From: Erodium maritimum
Lineage: Eukaryota > Streptophyta > Magnoliopsida > Geraniales > Geraniaceae
Direction of reading: 5' to 3'
NCBI GenBank assembly: GCA_963921825.1
Contig: OY997588.1
Location: 53,762,803 to 53,826,802, forward strand
Length of the DNA: 64,000 bases
In this document: positions 43,176 to 54,072 of the stretch, one piece after another
Numbering within the stretch: the first letter of the stretch is position 1
Layout of the letters: the number at the start of each line of letters is the position of its first letter
The notes under the pieces: model-generated
What the model was told of the DNA's origin: nothing
What the model saw: only the letters and a program-made list of their open reading frames with translations
Databases searched by the model: none
Made by a program: the position numbers and the translations under genes

Positions 43176-44739
43176 TCGATCTAAACCGGTACGGAAGAGG
43201 CTGGTGGGAGGGGTAGGTTCGGGTTAGATTACTTGGAAAAGTTTGAAGGAGGCACGAGGCAGTCGTCGAAATCGTTCGGATAGGAAGGACGTTAAATAAG
43301 TGAGTTTCGTTGAACAAAAGGCTAAACTGTTCGTCTGTAATCTACCATACGAATCCTCGGAGACATGGGTTCAGAGTGTATTTGGTACATATGGTAAGAT
43401 TGATTCCGTTTCAGTTTTGCATCGTCCTAATCGTAGAGGCTAATTTTTTGGCTTCATTCGCTTCGCTTCAAGAGAGGTCGCGTTGCAGGCTGTGGAGAGC
43501 CTGAATGGTTTCAAACGGAATGGACATATACTCCTTGTTGTTTTTTCTCGTCGTTGGAGGCAGAAATCGTCTGCTACAGTGCCTGAACCTACTGTTCTCG
43601 AAAAATAGAGCACTAGCTCTGTTTCTCTCAACAAGCAGAACTTGGGTTCCATTCTCGGAAATTAGAGCAACTATCGTCATGACGAGCTGAGTGAGACTCA
43701 AGTCACTGCATTGAGTAGTTCTTCATTTAAGATTATTTGGAATAATCTTCGGGTACTGCTCGACTTCGTCGAAATCGGAGTCGGAGATCAGAGGCGGGAT
43801 CAGGCTTGGGCGAGACGCTAATTTCTCGTTAGATTCTAGAGGTATTTTTTCCAGATATCATGGATTGATTTTCAAATTCAAGTGTTGAATTTGAATTCTA
43901 CAGATTCTGCAGTTCTACCGTGCCTGGAGGGTGTTGTTCCTCAAATTCTGGCTGCAGATTTGAATCGCGATTCCGGTGCTGATGTTCCAATTTCGGAGAA
44001 TCGTGTAGAGGATCAGGTATTTGATCCTATTATTTCGAACCCTATGGATCGGGATTTGTTGGAGACAAACTTACTGGTTGTTACAGAGGTTTCATGCGAT
44101 GACCAAGCCCAAGACGTGGAGTTGGGTTTAAATACAGATGGGCTTGCTGTTAAGGTCAAAGTAGTGGAACAGGTTGGTCTTGTTGGGTCTGATCCATTCG
44201 CCCAGGTGGTTGTGGCTCGATCAGGCCAGATTTATTCTGATCAGGTTGGTATTGGATCGGGCGCTCAAGTTGGCCCGGTTCGATAGAACCTTCCCTAGTC
44301 GTGTTTGAATCCTGGTCCGCTCTTGGGTGTGAAGGAAGTGAGTTCTGCAAGTTTGGAAAGTTCGCAAGGAGCCGAGACCATTGGAGAGGATTATTCTTCC
44401 GGGGTTTAGTCCGGTCCATGGAAGGATGCCCTCCTCAAACCTTCGAAACGTCTGAGCCGTGATCCTACATATCTTTCGGATTATGTTACTGATAAAGTTT
44501 TTGGTGTGAAGCTTCCACTTATTCAGAACATGTCCCAAGGTGTGATAGATCAGTTACAATCTTTCGACATGTGGTTGGACAAGAATAAGGCTCGTAGGAG
44601 TCGTTCTAAATCCATTTCGTTACCCCCTCCGGATGTCCCGCGGACTCATAATATCAGGTCCAAGACTCGGGCCCTCAATCTTAAGGCCTCTAGCGATCTG
44701 ATTCAGTATTCGGATAATGAGTGGTATGAGGAAGAGTAG
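43176..44739 (+). pseudogene. LINE ORF1, RNA-recognition-motif part and C-terminal region
   Basis: From 43301 the frame reads AKLFVCNLPYESSETW, with LFVCNL as RNP2, and continues to an in-frame stop at 43441 followed by FFGFIRF (RNP1) and VALQAVESLNGFKRNGHIL. This is a complete RRM fold pattern. Further stops follow, then in another frame an acidic region (43882-44286, SENRVEDQVFDPI) and a basic tail (44506-44739, DKNKARRSRSKSISL, ending SDNEWYEEE). RRM-type ORF1 proteins bind the LINE RNA. No ORF2 is present after it. Confidence 0.75.
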
Positions 44740-44918
44740 GCATTGGGTGTTGTCTGGTTGTTTTCTCAGCCTTGTTTTGGTTCTTCTCTTTGTTAAGGCT
44801 CTTCTCCCTGTTTCTCCTTTGGAGATCATTATAATCGTGGTTCCTTAATTTTGGCTTTCTTCTCTTTGGAGATCGACCTTGCAATAAAAATTTCTAGTGC
44901 TTATACAACAACAACAAC

Positions 44919-44971
<53 letters not shown>
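44740..44971 (+). mobile_element. LINE 3' region ending in a (CAA)n(TAA)n tail
   Basis: A T-rich 3'-UTR-like stretch ends gcaataaaaatttctagtgc and runs into (CAA)5 at about 44906-44920 and (TAA)17 at 44920-44971. ORF2 is missing, so the LINE is internally deleted. The simple-repeat tail may be an expanded A-tail. Confidence 0.65.
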
Positions 44972-44972
<1 letters not shown>

Positions 44973-45263
44973 TCTTTTTATAAATTTATTTTAATATTTC
45001 TGATTTCGAAATACATAATTCAGTTTTTATTTAAAAAAATATAAAAAAGGGCGGATTTAGGGTTGGAGGTGGATTTAGGGTTATATCACTGAGGGCATTT
45101 TTGGAATTAATGAAAAAATGAACAATAAATGGATGAAAATTTGGATGGAAGGGGGATGTTGTTACTAAATGTTAGTTCAGGTAAGTTTTCGTTACGAATA
45201 AACATTGGAGTATTTATCCGTTAAACGCGTATAGTACGGGGTATGTCAACATACTTTACCCTT

Positions 45264-45540
45264 GATTTTATGTATATTAAAAAAAACCAACGAGGTGTCA
45301 CGTGGCAGCCAGCCGTTGGCTGGCCCGTTAGCCACGACCCCGAACCAATGGTCCACTAACATGGTTTGCGGGTCGTGACCCGCAAACCCAACCTACTAGT
45401 GGGTCGAAACCGCAAAAGATGTACGTCACAACGTGCGACCCGTGGGTCGCGAGTCGCGGATTAGGACACGGGTTGGTGCACTGTACATGGTCTAAGGCAT
45501 CTAACGTAAAAGTAGCGCATGAGGGTTTTAAAATAACTGT
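45264..45540 (+). repeat. Direct repeat copy 1 (about 275 bp)
   Basis: It starts tgattttatgtatatt and shares ggtgtcacgtggcag, cacgaccccgaaccaatg and a hairpin tttgcgggtc-gt-gacccgcaaa with copy 2 at 46443-46712, roughly 80% identical by eye. Copies lie in the same orientation 0.9 kb apart. Confidence 0.8.
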
Positions 45541-46442
45541 GTGGATTTCACCATGCTATTATGTATCATGGATGTAGCAGATTTAAAATAAGTCAAATAA
45601 ATCTAATAACTAGAACGAAATAAAATCCAAAATAATAAAACTCAGTTAATTTCTATTCAATTATCAAATCCTTTTTTTAAAAACGGAAAAACAGAGGTGT
45701 GTATTTTACTAGTCGAAAAATTACAAAGTAGGGCCAAAGACCCTAGGCACCAGAATATTGTCCGAGCCTCCCATAAGCGACCCAGTTCTCATAGTCCCAT
45801 TGAAAACTCTACTTTTCATCGTAGATACATATTGAGGACAACCTCTTACTAGACGTTCCAAATTATTGAAAATAAAATAGCAGAATAAAATCCAACTAAA
45901 ACAATTCAGAACTGAAACTAAAAATGCATCCAAACTAAAATAGGAAAAACGAGCTGCTTCCTTACTCCTCCCGAAACGGCCAAGCAAGGTCCCAGATCCC
46001 AAATCCACAGATTGTATTGTTCCAAGATCTTCTCCAAGCGGCTCGTGTGAGTGTTCGATTGGTAAACCTTTTGGAATAGCCCTGAAGGCTCGTTATAGTC
46101 TCTTAGACTCAGTGTTACCTCGATCAATGACGATGAGGAGATTAACCACTGGCTGCTCGCGTGTCTGAAGCAAAGATCCAGCAACGGTAGAAGGACACGA
46201 CAAGGGCGGCGACGGTCGTGCTCGGGTAGAGTTGCAGTCGCTGTGTAGACGAAAATGACTGCTGAAAAGGAGGCACGAGATGAAGAAGAGGAGGGAGAGA
46301 GATCTCCACTGGCAACCTCTATAGCCAGGACCATGGTAGCTGCCGGCGACGACTAGGGTTTAGGGCTGTGTGGGCTCTCGTAGCGAGAGAGAATTTTAAC
46401 TTCAATTAATGAATTAATCTTAATTACATTAAATCCTAAATT
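45541..46442 (-). other. Transcript-like unit of unknown nature between direct repeats
   Basis: On the minus strand it has a leader gccctaaaccctagtcgtcg, then ATG 46334 with a 138-codon frame (MVLAIEVASGDLSPSSSSSR, C-terminus hydrophobic), an overlapping frame to 45721, and AT-rich flanking DNA. I recognise no domain. The organisation resembles the retroposon at 8074-9447, but no A-tail or flanking duplication was found. It may be a gene fragment or non-autonomous element. Confidence 0.35.
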
Positions 46443-46712
46443 TGATTTTATGTATATTTTTTTAAAAAAACAATAAGGTGTCACGTGGCAGTCAGTCGTT
46501 AGCTGGCCCGTGACCCACGACCCCGAACCAATGATAACATGGTTTGCGGGTCGTGACCCGCAAACCCAACTTACTCGTGAATCGAAACCATGGAAGATAC
46601 ATGTCACAACGTGTGCTATGTGGGTCGCGAGTCGTGAATTAAGACGCGGGTCGATGCGTTGTACATGGCATAAGGCATTTGACGTAAAAGGAGTGCATGG
46701 GGGTTTTACATT
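46443..46712 (+). repeat. Direct repeat copy 2 (about 270 bp)
   Basis: Partner of 45264-45540, with the same tttgcgggtc-gt-gacccgcaaa hairpin at about 46542-46563. Confidence 0.8.
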
Positions 46713-46901
46713 TACAACATAAAGCAGTCCAATCCAGTCCAATACCCAAGAGACCGATGGGATAGGAAAGAATAAATCAAATGACATGAAAAGACTATCT
46801 ATCCATCTCTAGTATCAGTCTGGCTTCCTATATTCCTAACAATTTGGACCTAACAAGCGTATGGATAATTTGGACCTTTACATAAGATTCGAACCAACCT
46901 C

Positions 46902-49900
46902 TCATCGAGCCCATGACACGGAATCAATCTCGTCCCTTGCTGCCTTGTACAATTCAAGTCTCTTTGCACATTGTAGCCTCCTCTCCATCAAGGCCCGGTC
47001 TTCATCCAATAGTACTCCAAGATCCTTTCCCTAAAACACAGTACCTCAATCAAAAGACTTGAACCCAAAACCATGTTGAAGGAACCAACCTCTTCTATTA
47101 AAATAAAACTTTTACACTAGTTGTGAGCATGTACTGTAAGTTTTCTTACCTCTTTCTTTCCTATTTGAGTGTAGAAGTAATTTAGCAAGCACTGTTTTGC
47201 CTCCTTCACTTGACAATGAACCACAGCTTTTGGTATGGTGTTCCTGAGTGTTTCAGAGACCATACCCACGTAAGACGAAACATTTGAACCTATCCTCCTA
47301 AAATGTCCCTCCCCATACCGGTCTGTATTGGGGTCGCCAGGATTTCCTCCCTTGTCCACTTCCTGTGGAAGTCTCCGAAAGAAATCAACCGTCAGATACG
47401 AAGACTCCATATCCACCAGACGACCAACTGTCTTCTTACTCTCCTCGCGGAACTTTTCCAAGGCCTGATTAGCAGCAGCTGCTATTTCAGCTTGCAAACT
47501 TGGAAAACGTCTCAATTCCTGTTCCCGCCAGACATTATTATACACTTTCTTCCTTGATATTAATAAAGAAGAAATAACCAAATAAGCAAGTTCCAAGCTT
47601 TACCTGAGTTTCTCCTATAGATTTCCTCACAAGTTCTTTCAAAACCAAGTGAACCTACGGAGAACAATGTAAGTTGGGATAATAGCAAAATAGTACCCAT
47701 GACGTATTCACTTTTTGCAACTTATAGTCCTCTTTTTTGATAATGGTAAACACACAGCCTGAATTTGTCCTTTTGTTACTCTTAATTTGTTTCAATATGT
47801 TGATTGCACCCTTCGAAATTTAAATTTTAAAAATAATAATTATAGAACAAAAATTCTAAATGTTCATCTGTCTTAAATTTCTTACCTTTTGTACTGTAGA
47901 AGAGAAAAAAGATTAAGGGATATGAAAATTCAGAATTTTGTTTAGATTATTACTTATTATTTTTAAAATCTTAATTGTAAGGGTAAAATCGTCATTTGAA
48001 TACCAATTGTAACAAAAAGACAAGTTCAGAGTACTTTTTGTTATTATCAAAGAAGACGCTACAAAGATATAAATTGAGGAAAATTTCAATATAATACCCC
48101 GACAAACATTTATTTGCAATATAATATCTGAGATTTTTTTTTACACTATAATACCTTGCCAAACATTTATTATCAGTTTAATACCTAACCGTTATTTTGT
48201 TGTTATTTTTTCATCCAAAGAGAGTAAAAGGTCCAAAATACCCCTCATTAACAAACAAATTTTCAAAAGAATGTCATTGGTTCTTCAAACCATACAACTT
48301 GCAAAATATCAAAAAAAATTATCTTCAAATTTTCAAAATTTTCCATCAAAATCGTTCTTTTTAAAAATAATATAAAAAGTCAGATTTTTTATTAAAAATT
48401 TATAAAAATCAGATTTTATTTTTATAAATCAATTTTTATAAGGGTATTTATTGGTATTTTGGAAAAATTGAGGGTCATGCACAATCTCCGGTATTATATT
48501 ACAAATAAATGTTTGTCAGGATATTATAATGAAATTTTCTCAATAAATATTCCTGGCAAGTTAGTTCAAGATGTTAGTTAGAAGAGTCCATGGAGTTAAC
48601 ATAACTCTACTTACAGCATCCACTGAAGCTTCAGCTGGGCCTCTAAAATGATTTAGTGCACTCTCAATGAGGCGCCTGTAACCTTGTTCTGGAGCAATCA
48701 AGTGTGGCTGGTAACCATCTGCCTCCATAACCACTTTCTTCACATTCTGCAGAGCAAAATGACGATCAAATGGAAGCTTCCTCAAAGCAGCCGGAAGCTG
48801 GTTGTCAAATACTCCATAGATCCTATCTCCTCCAGCTCGGCTGAGGAAAAACAGACGAAGAGCCCAATGAATATATTCAAGGGATGGGATTTGTATCGAT
48901 CATACAGAGGAGGAACAAATTAATTAGATCATGTTTTTTTTTTGCATAAAAGCAGAATGAGCTGAGAATCTACCCACTTAACAATTAGTACTCAAATGGA
49001 GAATGCACATCAAAATTGAGATTAAAATGCTAAAATTGGAAGTCATAGTCTAGTCTATAGGTTGCTCGTCTTCTACTCTCTCTCTTGGCGTTGGCCTCAT
49101 TTTGTACAATGTCATTGTGTTCAATAAAAAGATCTACTCAATGTAAGTTCACTAAAGATTCAACTAGGTAACCAAAGGTTAGAGCTAGCAACTAACTGGA
49201 TTCGAACATGTCTTGGCAGTGTCACAAATTACTCAGTTAAAGCTCACAGTTTATTTTGGAATCATTAACAAAACAAACCTACAAGTTGACCACCAAAACT
49301 GCCTATTCTTGGATGTTTCCCGTGCATCTAAAATAAATTCAAGGTGACAACTTCCAAGATTTGATATGCATGGAATAAAAATAGTGACAATCTATTATCT
49401 CAAGAAAGAAAATGAGACCAAAAGGGATGCCGAAAAAAGTTATAGTGCGTACCCTCCATCCAAATGTTCCTTAAATATCCGGTCAAATGCGCGGCAGAGT
49501 TCAAGGATAGTATATAGTTGGGCCTGAATAATCACAGATTGGTAATGAAAAATACAAATAGCAATTTGGTGAAAAAGATAATTGTGGGTGATTTAAGTCA
49601 CTAACCCCAGCATCGACAGCAATAGGTCTACCAAGATGATCCATCTCAGACTCAAGCTCCTCGATGCTTTTGTTTATCAAAGATGTAATGCTTGGTATTC
49701 GAGCCCTAATTACAGACTCCAAATGCTGAAATATGGGTTCACCAAATTAAAATCATTATTGATAAAATAAAACCCACCTTAATGTGCAATAAGTACTAAA
49801 AAGACATACCTTTGACAGAAGTTTTGCAAGATACTCCGACCCCATTTTATTGGCCAGGTGCCCATAGTCAGGACTGGTTGCGAAGTATTCACGCTCCTTG

Positions 49901-52900
49901 TGCCTAGCAATATTTATGTCAACGCTTCTGTTGATATCAGCTTGTGACCGATTTACAATTCCAACCCAAGGATGTTGCAGCCTGTATGCTCTCCCCTCAA
50001 GAACCTTAGTGTAGGGAAAATACATCCATAAGGAAAGGGGAAACAAATAAATTCCGTTCTATTTTGTTTGTTCATAATAAAGGATCCAGAACAAGTTTAT
50101 TTTAATGAAATATCAGCCAACAATCTCAAAGATATTTCTGGTCATGCATGCGGAAATGAGAAGAGGGGAGAGAGAGTTTACATCCAACGCATTAGTTCCT
50201 TTGTCCATCAAATCCAATTTGGTCAGCACACCAAAAGTCCGTTCACCTGGCCAAATTTGAAATCCAATCAGGAAATACCGAGGTGTCACAAAATACTGTA
50301 CACTTTAGAATCTCAAAAATATTACCTGTTGGATCAACTTCTCTAGAAAGTTTGATAGCATCAGACGTTGCTATATCTTGATTAGCCGGAGATATTGCCA
50401 GTATAACACAGTTAGGCTACAAAAGCCGCCCATTAAAAAGAAAATCAGTTGCTGATTGCATAGAGAATCAACAATGTTATTGCAGATGTACCACAAGACT
50501 GGATTAAGAGGCAAGAGAGAGAAGAAATATTGACATTAGGAAATTTAAAAATAACTGAAGTAAAAAATAAACAGAATGAAAATATATTATATAGCACACA
50601 AGATTTACAGAAGGCAAGGCATAAATACCTAACATGGGGCAGACACTTTTGTATGGTACCAAAGAACTATTTGGTGTGATATTGACACCAAAATTCAGAA
50701 CTGGTATATGCAGCAGGATGCATGATACTAGGCAAGTATAATAGTGATCCCAAAATTTAAAACAGCATTCATCTATTCCTCAAGTTTATGGAGAACAATA
50801 TGAAACTCAATAGAAAGTCGCCAATCAGCAAACCAAAAGGTACAACACATTTATAAGAAAGAAAATATTTTCGGCATACCTTCTCAACATAAGAACGAAC
50901 CATGTTTTCAATGTCTGAAACGATAGTTTGAGGCTGTCCCTCTGCAAGGCATGACCATATTTGTTTATATGTAGAAGTGAAGATTGGGTTCAAATTTGGT
51001 TATGAACAAGAAATTCGATTCTAACACATACCAATAGCAACTTTTGTCAACCCAGGCAAGTCAATAAGGGTCAAGTTGACAACTGAGACACAAAAGAAAG
51101 ACCGGTGTCAGAAGAACTAGCAGATTGTAACAAGTAGAAATATAATATGATAAAAAAAATACCATTTATAGGGCTTTGTCATAAATGTTAACTTTGTTCC
51201 TATGCCTGCATACACTTAATAGGCCCTTTCATTCCTTTGTAATGCACACATTTACAAGGAGGACTGCTAAAATGAACTTCATTGTCTACACTGAGCCCAA
51301 CATCTATCATATGTTCGCTAATTTATTGGAGGGCAGAAACAGTACCCTATAATTGAAAAAAAAAAGAGGAGAAGAAAACGATTGGAGAAACCGCATCATA
51401 GTGTATGCTATCATTCTCTGTCGTTAATCCATTGTATTTATAATTTTCAAGATAAGTGTCCTGTGTCCAACATCGTGGCTACCATGATATGTAGTTTTGA
51501 AATTCCTATATGCTAATGCTGGTTAGAATAAAAACAAGCACCATTAGCAGCGGTAATACTGATGTAGAGCCTGCTTCTATATGATGAAGAAAGTCCACGT
51601 TGCAAGTATTGAAGGAATGAAAAAAATACCATTGGGAGAGTAAATACTCAAATGGATGGGAACAGGAGATATTTGTTTCGACCTCCCAGTTATTCTGTCA
51701 GTTTCATCTTGGATTTCCTGACGAACCAAAGCTGCAAAACGTTGTTCAATTCAACCCTGCATTAATATAATATCAAATACGCATAACCACAACAATGCAA
51801 ACTGTAGAAATTACAAACCAAAATCAGTGAACTTTCGCATAGGCAGGTGAAGGAACTCCGCATACTCCTGTGTTCCTTCGTCTGTCTTGTGTAGCTGCAA
51901 CACCAAAGGTCGTCGTGTCACGATCCCTGCGATCACCCCAGAACAACTCATTCCGAACATATACTAAATTGGATACAGAAACAACTGAGTCATGAATGAT
52001 AGATAACAAGCTTACCAGATCCTCTTGGAAGAAAATCACGCCCTACTACACTCTCCAGCACTGATGACTTTCCAGAACTCTGCTCCCAGTATACAACAAA
52101 ATAACAAATCAGACCCAAACAATAAAAAAAATAACTCAACAAGAATCTCTCCGTTAATCACAATTCCCATACACAGTATGTAGCTGCCTAAGATGAGGGA
52201 TTTGAGTATATGCACCCTCTCTCATTGTCTAGTACTAACTATCATAGACTTGTACATCTCAAGAACTGACTGTTGACTTATTAGCCGATCAGACAATGCC
52301 TGTAGAATTACCACAATTACACAAACTAACATTTTCCGTTAGAAATGACATAAAACGTAAGAAAAAACACCAAGAACTAACTGTCATATGACTATTGAAC
52401 TCAAAAACTAACTGTACACTAGTTACTTTTTTGGAGTTTTTCCTAACGTTTTGTCATTTCTAACGGAAAATGTTAGTTTGTAGAATTACCTTAAGTCTAC
52501 AGTGATCTGATTGACTGACTAATAAGTCAACGGTCAGTTCTTGAATGGCACAAGTTAACGATAGTTAGTTCCTGATAATATCCCTTATATAAACTTCAAA
52601 AATTCAAATTCATTCCAAAATTACATCTCTCATGGAACTTTTTCATTTCTCATAAACCTAAACATCGAACAAGTCAAAACCTAAGCTCCCACTTTCAACC
52701 AAAATTTCCATTTCCTACCTCTAAATCTTATTTTATCCGTCTAAAAAGCTTGATATTTAGGCATTTAAGCTAAGAACCTACAAATTAACAGCTAAATGAG
52801 CACAAAACATGAAAATTTCAACATCTCCCTCCTCAAATCACCTCAATTCCATCCCCTTAAAACCGAAAACCCAAAATCCCTCTCCTTAACAATTTCTGTC

Positions 52901-53094
52901 TCAAGTCAACAACTTCATCACCAAGAGTCACAGGGAGCGTAATAAAGAAGGAATAGCAGAACCTGGCCACCGACAACGGCCACAGAAGGAAGAGCTTCCC
53001 AAAGAGAAGAAAAGGTGCTATCTCCATCGCCATAGTCGCCGAGCACAGTACACGCCCTCTGGATCCGGTTCACCAACCCTATTAAGCTCTCCAT
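46902..53094 (-). CDS. DRP1E: Dynamin-related protein 1E-like GTPase (15 exons)
   Basis: Plant DRP1 proteins are large GTPases that assemble on membranes, working with clathrin in endocytosis and in cell-plate growth. Coding exons, in order: 53094-52963, 52079-52016, 51926-51819, 51731-51630, 51082-51032, 50941-50880, 50416-50326, 50246-50182, 50004-49810, 49725-49606, 49523-49453, 48840-48615, 47654-47604, 47518-47150, 47030-46902. All introns are GT-AG and phases agree, giving 611 aa; DRP1 proteins are usually about 610-625. Motifs: P-loop GGQSSGKS (residues 42-49, across exons 1 and 2), switch threonine in IVTRRPL (67-73), DLPG (143-146), TKLD (212-215), then the stalk and a GTPase effector region at the C-terminus ([20 protein letters not shown]). 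There is no pleckstrin or proline-rich domain, as expected for DRP1. Start [12 protein letters not shown] fits the family; an in-frame upstream ATG at 53166 would add 24 residues. Subtype E is by recalled similarity. Confidence 0.95.
48073..48544. mobile_element. MITE in intron 12 of the DRP1E gene
   Basis: The left end attgaggaaaatttcaatat and the right end, reverse complemented, attgagaaaatttcattata continue as an inverted repeat of about 54 bp that includes gacaaacatttatttg. The 470-bp body has no coding content. A related single end is present at 61437-61490. No confident target duplication was found, so the superfamily is open. Confidence 0.8.
52230..52575. mobile_element. Fold-back element in intron 1 of the DRP1E gene
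   Basis: Two arms of about 120-130 bp (52230-52350 and 52450-52575) are inverted copies. Shared words are caagaactgac, gttgacttattag and ctaacattttccgttagaa; the second arm contains their reverse complements. A 100-bp centre separates them. This looks like a fold-back MITE; transcribed as part of the intron it would form a long hairpin. Confidence 0.75.
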
Positions 53095-53401
53095 GCTCGT
53101 CACAACCAAGCCAAGCCTCGCCTTCTCCGAATTCCGTCGGAGAATTTGTTTACTAACAACGGTCACGGTCGGGTGAGAGAGATATATCGCTACTTGCTGC
53201 CTCTACTGCGTCGTTTTATGTTATCAACTTCAACGCGTTTTAAATTTTGAACCTTCGTAAAGAGATCGACACCACATGAAATGGCGGCTAAGGGTCCAAA
53301 GACTTCTTCCATGAGACTTGGAGGATAAGTCATCACATTTTTAAATTAATTAAGAAAGAGAATTTATTTTTGTAGAATAAGAAAGAGAAATTCGATGTTC
53401 T
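53095..53401 (-). promoter_or_regulatory. DRP1E 5' UTR and proximal promoter region
   Basis: Upstream of the start on the minus strand there is a gatatatctctctc tract (about 53178-53191), CT-rich leader-like sequence and an in-frame ATG at 53166. No perfect TATA box stands out. The transcription start is not determined. Confidence 0.4.
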
Positions 53402-53465
53402 TGTTGTAAATAACGTGGCCCTCATCATTAATATCTTATTAAATAAGTTTTGGAGTAGCTTTTAG
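53402..53465 (+). mobile_element. Start of a copia LTR (fragment)
   Basis: tgttgtaaataacgtggccc and atcattaatatcttatta match the start of the LTR at 61239 (tgttgtaaataatatgcccc). The rest of such an LTR appears at about 58138-58359, so the 5' LTR seems split by the intervening 4.7 kb. Confidence 0.65.
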
Positions 53466-54072
53466 GCTATCTATGATGAAATTAGACTGATTCTGTTTTA
53501 TTGTGGTCTATTGAGGCTAAATTTTTAGAAAAGTTGTAGATTCTATGAATGAATTAGACCCGATTCATGGATCTATTTGAAATCGTGTCATAATAGGAAT
53601 AGACCGATTCAGTCTATTCCCAGTCTATTGTGTAGAATTAAAATCGTAAACATATTCAAATCGATGTGTTTATCAAAATGCAAGACCCGACCCAGCCAAA
53701 ATATATTTATTAATATGTTCAAATCGATGTCATCACATTACATGTGCAAACTAACTACTATTGCCTATCGCAAACCAGCTTCCCGGACTCGAGTAATTGG
53801 TCTGAGGGAGTAATATGACGGACGACTTCAAATTGTTTTCTCGGTAATTCATAATCAAATATGGCAAGTCACGGGGATTCCCTTATGTCATTACTCCTAG
53901 AACACAACAAGTAATGTCACGTGACCCTGTAGAACAGACGGTCACGAGACTCAGCTTGTTGTGTCTTGAAGCAATGTCGTGAGGTAACCAATGTCACTCG
54001 TTATTTTTGACTATCAAAAAGTAAGGTACAATTTAACGTTGTCCTGCACATTACATCTCCAAAAAGGTGTGG
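53466..54072. other. Unassigned DNA with a 28-bp-arm hairpin
   Basis: No gene is seen. At 53899-53967 imperfect arms gaacacaacaag...tcacgtgacc and ggtcacgag...cttgttgtgtctt face each other around a loop of about 13 nt. Confidence 0.5.

Noticed and set aside
43882..44286. Independent host gene (134-codon acidic frame)
   Set aside because: It lies between the RRM and basic tail of the LINE ORF1 and shares a frame with the tail, so it is better read as part of ORF1.
45721..46334. Confident protein-coding gene
   Set aside because: An ATG and leader are present, but there is no recognised domain and the frame overlaps a second one; kept only as an unassigned unit.
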